A stretch of DNA of 11,181 bases, taken from assembly GCA_025928535.1 (NCBI GenBank), contig JAICJJ010000039.1, positions 1 through 11,181 on the forward strand, written 5' to 3'. The notes beneath the pieces are model-generated. The model did not search any database and was not told where the DNA came from. It was given only the letters and a program-made list of their open reading frames with translations. A program made the position numbers and the translations under genes. This document shows, piece by piece, positions 1 through 6,867 of this stretch (positions are counted from its first letter, which is position 1; every line of letters begins with the position of its first letter). Source of the DNA: Thermomicrobiales bacterium (GTDB lineage: Bacteria > Chloroflexota > Chloroflexia > Thermomicrobiales > UBA6265).

Positions 1-1
1 C

Positions 2-1192
2 GTCGTCACCCTCAAGCAGTTATACATCCCGTTCGTCGGCGAAGTGCTCGGCTGGAATCCGATCTTGCCGCAGCATGTCCAGAGCACGATGTCGACCGAA
101 GATTTCGGCCGCAAGCCGGTCGGCAACGGGCCGTTCAAATTCGTCGAGTGGGCGCCCGGCGATCATCTGACCTATGCCCGCGCCGACAATTATGGGCGGC
201 CGGAAAAGGCGCTCCTCGACCAGTTGATCTTCAAGGTGGTGCCGGACCGCAACACCGTCATCGCGCAAGCGAAGACCGGCGACATCCAGATCGGGGTCGA
301 TTACACCGAAGCCCAGATTCCGGAGATGCAAAGCGTGTCGGGCGTCTCCTTGACGATCACGCCCGCCCAGATTTTCGAGCGGTACCACTTCACGATGGTC
401 ACGCACGACGACCCGAAGGTTCCTCATCCGATCTTCGGCGATTTGAACGTGCGCAAGGCGATCATGCTCGCGACTGACCGCCAGACCATCATCGAAAAGA
501 TCCTCTTCGGCAAGACGAAGATCGCCGAAAACGATCTCGACAATACCGACTGGTTCAATACGAAACTGCAACCGTATCCCTTCGATCCCGCCCAGGCGAA
601 GCAGTTGCTCGACCAGGCCGGCTGGAAGCCGGGAGCCGACGGGATTCGCGAGAAAGACGGCAAGCGGCTCAGTTTCACCCATGGGACGACCTCGGGGAAC
701 CAGACGCGCGAGACGATCCAGGCGCTGGTGCAGGCCAATCTGAAAGACGTCGGCGCCGAGATGACGATCGCCAATCAGCCGGCGTCGAAATTCTTCGGCG
801 GATTCAACGAAGGCGGCGGCTGGATCGACCGCACGCTCGACATGACCGGCTTCACGAACGGCCTGCCGAGCAGCGATCCGAATCTCAAGCCGTTCTGGTC
901 GACGTCGGCGATCCCGACGAAAGCAAATCCGAACGGCTTCAATTTCAGCGGCCTGTCGAATCCGGACCTCGACAAGTTGCTCGACGCCCAACTGGTCGAA
1001 CTCGATCCGGCCAAGCGGAAGGACCTGCTCGATCAGGCGCAGCAGATCATCCACGACCAGGCGCCGATGATCCCGATGTACGACCGGGTGGCCATCAACT
1101 CGGTCAGCGACCGGGTCAAAGGCGTCCAGCCAAGCATCTTCGGGAGCGTCAGCGGGCTCGTCTGGAACACGGCCGACTGGTCGATCACCTAG
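2..1192 (+). CDS. ABC transporter substrate-binding protein, peptide/nickel type (SBP family 5), 5' end missing
   Basis: This is the C-terminal 396 residues of an extracytoplasmic solute-binding protein of the DppA/OppA type, which captures a ligand and hands it to the membrane permeases downstream. The reading frame is already open at base 2, so the N-terminus with the expected signal peptide or lipobox lies left of the window; an in-frame GTG at 44 is not a plausible start. Family features are the 'PVGNGPFKFVEW' stretch near base 118, the 'DLDKLLDAQLVELDPAKRKDL' type C-terminal helix (about 964-1030), and the 'APMIPMYDR' motif followed by the usual terminal strand. The ligand is unknown: peptides, nickel, opines, oligosaccharides and glutathione all use this fold. 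The permeases follow 61 bases downstream, behind a perfect palindrome. Family assignment is firm; substrate is not. Confidence 0.93.
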   Translation, partial: VVTLKQLYIPFVGEVLGWNPILPQHVQSTMSTEDFGRKPVGNGPFKFVEWAPGDHLTYARADNYGRPEKALLDQLIFKVVPDRNTVIAQAKTGDIQIGVDYTEAQIPEMQSVSGVSLTITPAQIFERYHFTMVTHDDPKVPHPIFGDLNVRKAIMLATDRQTIIEKILFGKTKIAENDLDNTDWFNTKLQPYPFDPAQAKQLLDQAGWKPGADGIREKDGKRLSFTHGTTSGNQTRETIQALVQANLKDVGAEMTIANQPASKFFGGFNEGGGWIDRTLDMTGFTNGLPSSDPNLKPFWSTSAIPTKANPNGFNFSGLSNPDLDKLLDAQLVELDPAKRKDLLDQAQQIIHDQAPMIPMYDRVAINSVSDRVKGVQPSIFGSVSGLVWNTADWSIT

Positions 1193-1202
1193 CGCGCGGC
1201 CG

Positions 1203-1230
1203 GAGCGGCGCCGGCGCGCCGGCGCCGCTC
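1203..1230. repeat. Perfect 28-bp palindrome between binding protein and permease genes
   Basis: Bases 1203-1216 are followed immediately by their exact reverse complement at 1217-1230, with no spacer. The whole is G/C except for two A/T pairs at the ends. In RNA it can form a very stable stem of about 12 bp with a minimal loop. It sits 10 bases after the binding-protein stop and 23 bases before the permease start, and no T-run follows, so it is not a standard intrinsic terminator. Hairpins in this position in other binding-protein operons are known to protect the upstream mRNA and reduce downstream expression; that role here is an inference. Confidence 0.75.
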
Positions 1231-1253
1231 TGTTCCATCAGGATCGGGCGAAG

Positions 1254-2219
1254 ATGGGACGCTACATCGTTCGGCGGCTGCTGCAAGCCATTCCGCTGCT
1301 GTTCCTGATTTCGCTGCTGGCGTTCGTCCTGATCCGGATGAGCGGCGACCCGATGTCGATGTATGGCGGCAACGCCGCGCTGACCGCCGCCGATCGCGAT
1401 CGGATCATCGCCGCGCACGGGTGGGACAAACCGATCGTCGTTCAATATTTCTACTGGTTGCGCGACGTCGTGCGGGGCGATTGGGGAACATCTCTCTACA
1501 CCTATCAGCCCGTGACGCAGATGATCTGGGAGCGGCTGCCGAACACGCTGATCCTGATGGGCACGGTGTTCGTCCTGACCTTGATCGTGGCGATTCCGCT
1601 CGGCATCTATTCGGCGATTCGGCAATATTCGTTCGCCGACTATCTCATCACCGGCATCTCGTTTCTCGCCTTCGCCATTCCGACCTTCTGGCTCGGCCTC
1701 GTCTGCATCATGCTCTTTTCGGTCAAATTCAAGGAATGGGGGTGGCCCAGCCTGCCGGCCGGCGGCATGTACGACCTCGCGGCCGGGCCGAGTTTTCCCG
1801 GTTTGCTGCAGCATCTGGTCTTGCCGGCGTTCGTCTTGTCGATCGTCTCGATGGCGGGCTATATCCGCTATCTGCGGGCGAGCATGATCGAAGTGTTGCG
1901 CGACGACTACATTCGGACCGCCCGCGCCAAGGGACTGTCCGAAGGCTCGGTCAACTGGCGGCATGCGTTTCGGAACGCGCTGATCCCGCTCGTCACCCTG
2001 ATCACGATGAACATCCCGACGATCTTCTCGGGGGCGCTCGTGACGGAGCAGGTGTTCGCCTGGCCCGGCATGGGCCGATTGTTCATCGACCATGCCAACC
2101 GCGGCGATTATCCCGTCTTGATGGGGCTCGTGATGACCGTCTCGCTGCTGGTCGTCATCGGCAACTTGCTGGCCGACATCGTCTACGCCGCGCTCGACCC
2201 CCGGATTCGTTTCCAGTAA
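1254..2219 (+). CDS. ABC transporter permease, DppB/OppB type
   Basis: A 321-residue inner-membrane subunit of a peptide/nickel-type importer, of normal family length. It begins with the typical MGRYIVRRLLQAIP N-terminus and first membrane helix (about residues 10-28). A soluble loop follows with 'GDWGTS' (about 75-80), then membrane segments near 96-120, 130-155, 188-206, 245-265 and 288-310. The cytoplasmic EAA loop that docks on the ATPase is at about residues 218-245 ('DYIRTARAKGLSEG', then 'RNALIP'), and the C-terminus 'ALDPRIRFQ' is characteristic. The ATG start is supported by the conserved N-terminus, although upstream Shine-Dalgarno pairing is only moderate. It is followed 44 bases later by the partner DppC-type subunit, and the two should form the heterodimeric pore. 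Confidence 0.96.
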   Translation: MGRYIVRRLLQAIPLLFLISLLAFVLIRMSGDPMSMYGGNAALTAADRDRIIAAHGWDKPIVVQYFYWLRDVVRGDWGTSLYTYQPVTQMIWERLPNTLILMGTVFVLTLIVAIPLGIYSAIRQYSFADYLITGISFLAFAIPTFWLGLVCIMLFSVKFKEWGWPSLPAGGMYDLAAGPSFPGLLQHLVLPAFVLSIVSMAGYIRYLRASMIEVLRDDYIRTARAKGLSEGSVNWRHAFRNALIPLVTLITMNIPTIFSGALVTEQVFAWPGMGRLFIDHANRGDYPVLMGLVMTVSLLVVIGNLLADIVYAALDPRIRFQ

Positions 2220-2263
2220 GGCGGCGCGCCAGATTGCCGGCGGCCCGTCCGAAAGGAGCGTCG

Positions 2264-3187
2264 TTGACCGAATCGATCCCCTCGCTCGCCGCGGCGCCAT
2301 CGAACGCCCCGCTCCAGATCGGAGGCCGGCGCGGCGAAATCCGGAGCGTCTGGCGCGTGGCGTGGCAGCGTTTCGTGCGCCACCGGGCAGCGGTCATCGC
2401 GCTGGCGCTGCTCTGCCTCGAAGGCGCCCTCGCGCTCGCCGCGCCGGTTCTGATCCCAGCCGATCTCGCGATCCGGCCCGATCCGCTCAACATCCTGCAG
2501 CCGGCGTCGTCGGCCCATTGGCTCGGCACCGACGAGGTCGGGCGCGACATTTTCGCGCGGCTGATCTACGCCAGCCGGATTTCGCTGACGATCGGCTTCC
2601 TGTCGGTGGTCGTCGCCGTCACGGTCGGCACGACGCTCGGCGCGGTCGCCGGCTATTTCGGCGGCGCGGCCGACAATGTCATCATGCGCCTGACCGACGC
2701 CGTCCTCAGCATCCCGGTCCTCTTTTTCCTAATCGTCCTCAGCGTCAGCCTCGGCCCGAGCGTGCGGACGATGATCGTCGTCATCGGCCTGCTGAGTTGG
2801 ATGGAACTGGCCCGCATCATCCGCGCGACCTTCCTCTCGCTCCGCCATCGGGAATTCGTTGAAGCGGCCCGGACGATCGGCACGAGCAACGCCGCGATCA
2901 TCATTCGCCACATCCTGCCCAACAGCCTCGCGCCGATCGTGGTGGCGGCGACGCTCGGCGTCGGCAACGCCCTCCTGACGGAAGCGACCGTCAGTTATCT
3001 CGGACTCGGCGTGCAGCCGCCGACGCCGAGTTGGGGCAACATGCTCTTCAACGCCCAGAGTTATTTCTTCAACGCGCCCTGGATCACGCTCTATCCGGGC
3101 ATGATGATTCTGGTGACGGTGCTGTGCATCAACTTCATCGGCGACGGACTCCGCGACGCGCTCGATCCGCGCGTCCGGGATCGCTGA
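2264..3187 (+). CDS. ABC transporter permease, DppC/OppC type (TTG start)
   Basis: A 307-residue second pore subunit. I chose the TTG at 2264 because it lies 5 bases after a strong Shine-Dalgarno sequence (AAAGGAG, 2252-2258) and gives the usual short cytoplasmic N-terminal tail; the frame stays open much further upstream only by chance. Diagnostic features are 'WLGTDEVGRDIFARLIY' (about residues 86-102), the EAA loop at about 198-225 ('FVEAARTIGTSN', then 'RHILPNSLAPI') and 'YLGLGVQPPTPSWGNML' at about 245-261. Membrane segments lie near 42-62, 106-130, 144-165, 168-190, 222-240 and 278-295. It works with the DppB-type protein upstream. The two ATPases that normally complete the importer are not found next to it, so they must be to the left of the window or elsewhere in the genome. 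Confidence 0.95.
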   Translation: MTESIPSLAAAPSNAPLQIGGRRGEIRSVWRVAWQRFVRHRAAVIALALLCLEGALALAAPVLIPADLAIRPDPLNILQPASSAHWLGTDEVGRDIFARLIYASRISLTIGFLSVVVAVTVGTTLGAVAGYFGGAADNVIMRLTDAVLSIPVLFFLIVLSVSLGPSVRTMIVVIGLLSWMELARIIRATFLSLRHREFVEAARTIGTSNAAIIIRHILPNSLAPIVVAATLGVGNALLTEATVSYLGLGVQPPTPSWGNMLFNAQSYFFNAPWITLYPGMMILVTVLCINFIGDGLRDALDPRVRDR

Positions 3188-3245
3188 AATCGAACGCGGG
3201 CCAGGACAGGCCCGATCTGGCCGCGCGGCGGCAGGAGGAAGCAGG

Positions 3246-4298
3246 ATGGTCGTCGCCCCGGAAGCGCTGGAACGCGAGGCTGCCATCGCGTCGCTCAACG
3301 ATTTGCTGAGCGTGCTTGGCCGGCTCTACATGCACTACGCCAACACCGTCATCGCCGACTACGGTGCCGACGGCGAAATGACGGTACGCAACCATTTGCG
3401 GCAATTCGGCCAATGGCGTGGCACGGAAATGCGCGAAGCGCACCACGCCATGGGCAAGCCGATCGACATGCAAAGCCTGACCTGCTTTTGGGACAACGCC
3501 AGCACTTACGTCATCGACGACGACATGGACGCCGGCACGTACACCCCGAGCGACTCGCGTTTTGACGTCCACTTTTGCCCGGCGTCGCTGGCCTGGAAGG
3601 ACGCCGGCTTTCACCGCTGGGGCCACGTCTATTGCGACGAATTTCATCAGGCGTGCGCGTCCAGTTACCACCCGGACGGCAATGTCGTCATTCCGATCAA
3701 CATGATGAAAGGCGACGACCACTGCGCCTTCCGCTGGATCATGCCGGCGAACGCCGCGTCGCTTGATTTGGGCGATCCGACTGAACTTGGACGGCGGCTG
3801 GCCCGGACCTATGTCTCCGACACGGCCGAACAGGGCGCCGTCAACGCCATGCTCCGAACGAGCCGTCTCGTCGGCGGCTGCTATCTGACGATGACGCGAC
3901 CGTTGGTCGCGCGCCATCCCGCAACCGCAGCCGAAACCCGGCGCCGGTTTCTGCAGGTCTGGGCGGAAGAGCGCGGGCGGCGTCTGCGAGAACGCCATCG
4001 CGAGCGCGGCATCGCGGCGACGCCCGCCAATTTCGTCCGCGAAATGGATTTTTGCGCTCGATATGCCTGGGATCTCGACGAACGGGCCGACGCCCCCGAT
4101 CGCTATGAAGCCGGCGTCGCCTGGACGCCGATGGACCAGGCGTGGATCGACTATGACGAGGCGGACGCCGCGCGGGCGTTCTGGGAAGTGTCGTATCCGG
4201 CCCTCGCCAGGGGCTACGACGATCGCTTCGACCTGACCCTGCCAATGTTGACGTGGCGCGGAGATGGCGAGACGGTTCTGCGCGTCGCGCGGGTTTGA
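3246..4298 (+). CDS. ATC-hydrolase-like protein with two tandem copies of the domain
   Basis: A 350-residue protein related to L-2-amino-thiazoline-4-carboxylate hydrolases (Pfam ATC_hydrolase), a family known for opening cyclic amidine-type precursors in thiazoline-to-cysteine conversion; most members are of unknown substrate. Start ATG 3246 follows AGGAGG at 3233-3238 with 7 bases between. The N-terminal copy (about 20-165) carries the family pattern: C111-P112, 'VYCDE' (C130, D131), Y141-H142-P143 and the closing 'MMKGDDHCAFRW' with C160 and R163. The C-terminal copy (about 205-350) repeats the same layout about 185 residues later (R248, E249, H251, G255, D276, D278, W313, Y317, G339, D340, R346), but none of the three cysteines is conserved. 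No signal peptide or membrane helix is seen. It is probably co-transcribed with the permeases 58 bases upstream, which points to a role in processing the imported compound. Family call from memory of motifs; reaction unproven. Confidence 0.72.
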   Translation: MVVAPEALEREAAIASLNDLLSVLGRLYMHYANTVIADYGADGEMTVRNHLRQFGQWRGTEMREAHHAMGKPIDMQSLTCFWDNASTYVIDDDMDAGTYTPSDSRFDVHFCPASLAWKDAGFHRWGHVYCDEFHQACASSYHPDGNVVIPINMMKGDDHCAFRWIMPANAASLDLGDPTELGRRLARTYVSDTAEQGAVNAMLRTSRLVGGCYLTMTRPLVARHPATAAETRRRFLQVWAEERGRRLRERHRERGIAATPANFVREMDFCARYAWDLDERADAPDRYEAGVAWTPMDQAWIDYDEADAARAFWEVSYPALARGYDDRFDLTLPMLTWRGDGETVLRVARV

Positions 4299-4312
4299 GT
4301 GTGTCATTGGCA

Positions 4313-4412
4313 GAGTTCCCTCACCCCCAACCCCTCTCCCATTGCGATGGGCGAGGGGAGCCGTTCCCCTCTCTCGCCGCAGCGGGAGAGGGGGTAGGGG
4401 GTGAGGGAACTC
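4313..4412. repeat. Nested ~100-bp inverted repeat between converging genes, possible bidirectional terminator
   Basis: The left arm at 4313-4340 (gagttccctcaccccc...) pairs with the right arm at 4384-4412 with a single base difference or insertion, giving a stem of about 28 bp. Inside it, 4350-4378 forms a second hairpin of two 5-bp blocks. The element starts 15 bases after the stop of the ATC-hydrolase-like gene and reaches two bases into the stop codon of the leftward ureohydrolase gene, so it fills the whole space between the convergent ends. C-rich palindromes of this type recur in many copies in the intergenic regions of several GC-rich phyla (from memory). It may terminate transcription from both sides or act as a mobile REP-like element. 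Confidence 0.8.
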
Positions 4413-5370
4413 AGCGCGGCCGGCCGATCTGGCCAGTCTGCGCCATCTCGCCGATGAGATTGACCGTCAGCCGGGCGCAGACATGGCTCGTGATGTTGGC
4501 CACGTCGATATGCGGGACGACCTCGACCACGTCGTAGCCGACGACCGTGCCCATGCGAGCCACGCCGCGCAGCAGGTTCGACGCTTCGTAGTAGGTGAGG
4601 CCGCCGAAGCCGGGCGTCAGCACTGCCGGCGCGAGCGCGGCGTCGAGGCCGTCAGCGTCGAAGGTGATGTAGTAGCGGTCGGCCTTCGGAATCTGCGCCA
4701 GCGCCCACGCGACGCCCTTTTCGTGCAGTTCTTCCGCCCGGATCTGAACGCTGCCGTAGGCGGTCGCGTCGTCGACTTCCTGCTGCCGGGCGCTGCCGAC
4801 GGCGCGCAAGCCGATCTGCGCCATGCCGGCCACCCACGGCATTTCCGACGCCCGCCGCATCGGGCTGCTCAATCCTTCGCGGACGCCGTTGCGCTCTTCC
4901 CGCCAGTCGAGATGCTGGTCAAGTTGGACGATGACGATCGGGCCGCGGCCTTCGTAGGCGCGGAAAATCGGGATCGGCACGCCGTGGTCCCCGCCGAGCG
5001 TGAACGGGACGGCGCCGCGGTCGAGAATGGCGTTGATGACGGCCGTGGTCGCGGCGCTGTTGGCGGCGTATTGGCCCGCCTGCAACGCGACGTCGCCGCA
5101 GTCGACGATTCGCACGTCGCGGCCAGCGAAGATGTCCGACCCGAAATCGTAGTCGTAGTGGCTGAGAAAGGGCGCCCAGCGGACTGATTGGGCGCGGATC
5201 GCGGCCGGGGCGGCGTGGGACGCCAACGTCGAGGCGTCCATGTCGTAGGGAAAGGCGTGCTGGACGCCGATGATGGCGACATCGGCCTCGAGCGTCGCCA
5301 GATCATCGCAACGGGGCGAATCGAGAAACGTCGGCTTTCCGAGCGGCACGGGAACGATCCGGGAATCCAT
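4411..5370 (-). CDS. Arginase/agmatinase-family ureohydrolase
   Basis: A 319-residue cytoplasmic metal enzyme of the ureohydrolase family, which hydrolyses guanidino or related amidino groups using a two-manganese centre. Visible ligands are H129 in 'LGGDHG', D151, H153 and D155 in 'DQHLDWR', and D238 and D240 in 'FDADGLD'; E283 in 'VVEVVPHID' matches the conserved C-terminal glutamate. The start at 5370 is set by a textbook GGAGG (5376-5380), 5 bases upstream. Two departures stand out: DQH replaces the usual DAH, and the segment that normally reads His-Gly-(Ser/Thr) after the first Asp cluster reads 'GLSSPMRR' (166-173), so the catalytic-loop histidine of arginase and agmatinase is absent. 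This marks a side branch of the family, and the substrate (agmatine, guanidinobutyrate, guanidine or other) cannot be assigned. It converges on the ATC-hydrolase-like gene and diverges from the M20 gene. Confidence 0.9.
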   Translation of the reverse strand: MDSRIVPVPLGKPTFLDSPRCDDLATLEADVAIIGVQHAFPYDMDASTLASHAAPAAIRAQSVRWAPFLSHYDYDFGSDIFAGRDVRIVDCGDVALQAGQYAANSAATTAVINAILDRGAVPFTLGGDHGVPIPIFRAYEGRGPIVIVQLDQHLDWREERNGVREGLSSPMRRASEMPWVAGMAQIGLRAVGSARQQEVDDATAYGSVQIRAEELHEKGVAWALAQIPKADRYYITFDADGLDAALAPAVLTPGFGGLTYYEASNLLRGVARMGTVVGYDVVEVVPHIDVANITSHVCARLTVNLIGEMAQTGQIGRPR

Positions 5371-5373
5371 TTC

Positions 5374-5651
5374 TTCCTCCAACCAGGACCAGCGCAAATG
5401 CTCCTGCGCCCGTCGTGAACCAGCCGGCGTCCTGCCCGTGCGGCAGCCGACGAACCGCCTGGCGATGCCCTGGCTGGCATCGTCGCAATCGACGCGGGAG
5501 GCGTCAAGGCGCGCTTCCAACGTGGCGACCGCCACCGGGCGCAACGACCGCCGCACCATTGGCGCGCGCGGCAGCCGGTCCCGCGGCGGCCGCGCGGATC
5601 GGGCGTGGCGGTGAGCGCGGCGAGCAGATCGCTATACTGCGGGGCGTCCAT
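5374..5651 (-). pseudogene. Decayed ISAs1-type transposase remnant in the divergent intergenic region
   Basis: The 324 bases between the divergent ureohydrolase and M20 genes hold no intact gene. On the minus strand the ATG at 5651 begins 'MDAPQYSDLLAALTATPDP' and continues 'RGRRG'. This strongly resembles the start of ISAs1-family transposases, which open with a 'LL..L..IPDPR.RRG' segment. About 50 bases further, in another frame, 'ATLEARLDAS' and 'VDCDDASQGIARRFV' (about 5440-5510) resemble the region around the first catalytic Asp ('LD..G.iVt.DAmg.Q..IA..Iv'), ending with 'QEHLRW'. Order and strand agree with one transposase carrying a large internal deletion and frameshift. A 7-bp hairpin lies at 5463-5482. 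No terminal inverted repeats were recognised. On the plus strand TATACT at 5633-5638 could serve as a -10 box for the M20 gene, but no -35 is evident. The assignment rests on motif memory and is tentative. Confidence 0.4.
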
Positions 5652-5694
5652 CGACACCGCCCCGCGGCCGTGACCGGAAGGATTGACAGGCTCG

Positions 5695-6867
5695 ATGACC
5701 GACCCGATCGTCTCGTACCTCGAAGCCCACCGCGAAGACTACCTGGCGGACTTGCGGCTCCTGGCCGGCATCGACTCCGGAAGCCACGACAAGGCCGGCG
5801 TCGATCGGGTTCAGGCCTGGCTGGAAGACGCGCTGCGGTCGATGGGCTTCTCCGTTGAACGCAATCGGCAGGAAGCGTGGGGCGACGACCTGATCGGCCG
5901 GCGACGAGGGAGCGGCCGGGCCCGGATCATGCTCCTGGGCCACGCCGACACCGTCTACCCGCCAGGGACGGCGGCGGCGCGGCCGGTGACGATCGCCGGC
6001 GACCGTCTCCTCGGGCCGGGTACGTGCGACATGAAGGCCGGCCTCCTGACCGGGCTCTATGCGCTGCGGGCGCTCGACCACGCCGGCTGGACCGACTACG
6101 GCGCCATCACCTTCCTCGTCGTCTCGGACGAGGAGATCGGCGAGCGGCACTCGGTCGAACTGCTGCTGGAGGAAGGGCCACAGCACCACGCGATCCTGAC
6201 GCTGGAAGCGGCGCGCGAGAATGGCGACATCGTCACCGCGCGCAAGGCGGGATGCTGGTGCACCGTCGAGGCGCAGGGCCGGGCGGCCCACGCCGGGGTT
6301 GAACCCGAGAAGGGGCGGAGCGCGACGCTGGCGATCGCCCACGTCGTGGTCGAGACCTTCAAACTCAACGGGCTGAAGCCGGGAATGACGGTCAACCCCG
6401 GCGAAATCGCCGGCGGCCGCGCCCCGAACATCGTCTCCGACCACGCCGCCGCCCACTTCGATCTGCGGGCCTGGACGAACGCCGATCTGGAAGAGCTTGC
6501 CAGCGAGTTCGCCCGCGTCGCCAGCGCCCAGCCTGTGCCTGATGTCCAGATCACGGTGACGCGCGATCCCGGCTCGAGTTGCCCGGCGATGGAGCGGACG
6601 CGGGGCGTGGAGCGGCTCGAGGCGCATGCGATCCGGATCGCGGCCGAACTCGGCTTCCCGCTCAGGGGGGCGCGCACCGGGGGCGGCTCGGACATCAGTT
6701 TCGCCGGCCACAAGGGAACGCCGGGACTCGACGGCCTCGGCCCAATCGGCGGTCTCGACCACAGTCCGGACGAGTACATCCTGCCGAGCAGCATCGTGCC
6801 CCGAACGGCGCTGCTCGCCAAACTGCTGGTCGCGATTGGAGCGGACGGGGAACTGATAGATGGTTGA
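5695..6867 (+). CDS. M20 family metallopeptidase, carboxypeptidase G2-like
   Basis: A 390-residue zinc-dependent amidohydrolase of the M20 family, closest in pattern to glutamate carboxypeptidase (CPG2), which removes C-terminal glutamate or acyl groups from small conjugates. Metal and catalytic residues are visible: H83 and D85 in 'LGHADTVYPPG', D112 in 'GPGTCDMKAG', E146-E147 in 'SDEEIG', E171 in 'LEAARENG' and H356 in 'GGLDHSPDEYI'. The dimerisation-domain signature 'GRAAHAG' is at 195-201. No signal peptide is seen, so it is probably cytoplasmic, unlike secreted CPG2. ATG 5695 is chosen; a TTG at 5683, directly abutting GGAAGGA, would add four residues and is less likely. Its end overlaps the next gene by 8 bases, implying translational coupling with the glutamine-synthetase-like ligase. 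The true substrate could be a glutamyl, aminoacyl or N-acyl compound. Confidence 0.93.
   Translation: MTDPIVSYLEAHREDYLADLRLLAGIDSGSHDKAGVDRVQAWLEDALRSMGFSVERNRQEAWGDDLIGRRRGSGRARIMLLGHADTVYPPGTAAARPVTIAGDRLLGPGTCDMKAGLLTGLYALRALDHAGWTDYGAITFLVVSDEEIGERHSVELLLEEGPQHHAILTLEAARENGDIVTARKAGCWCTVEAQGRAAHAGVEPEKGRSATLAIAHVVVETFKLNGLKPGMTVNPGEIAGGRAPNIVSDHAAAHFDLRAWTNADLEELASEFARVASAQPVPDVQITVTRDPGSSCPAMERTRGVERLEAHAIRIAAELGFPLRGARTGGGSDISFAGHKGTPGLDGLGPIGGLDHSPDEYILPSSIVPRTALLAKLLVAIGADGELIDG

Noticed and set aside
1421..2263. Upstream in-frame extension of the DppC-type permease to about 588 residues
   Set aside because: The extension overlaps the DppB-type gene in another frame and has no membrane or family pattern. 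The TTG at 2264 with AAAGGAG explains the start.
1185..2300. Open frame of 371 codons on the minus strand opposite the DppB-type permease
   Set aside because: The translation is Arg/Asp/Gln-rich with no recognisable motif, and the opposite strand encodes an unambiguous permease.
5371..5559. N-terminal extension of the ureohydrolase by 63 residues
   Set aside because: The extra residues do not match the ureohydrolase family, look like transposase remnant, and a strong Shine-Dalgarno precedes the ATG at 5370.
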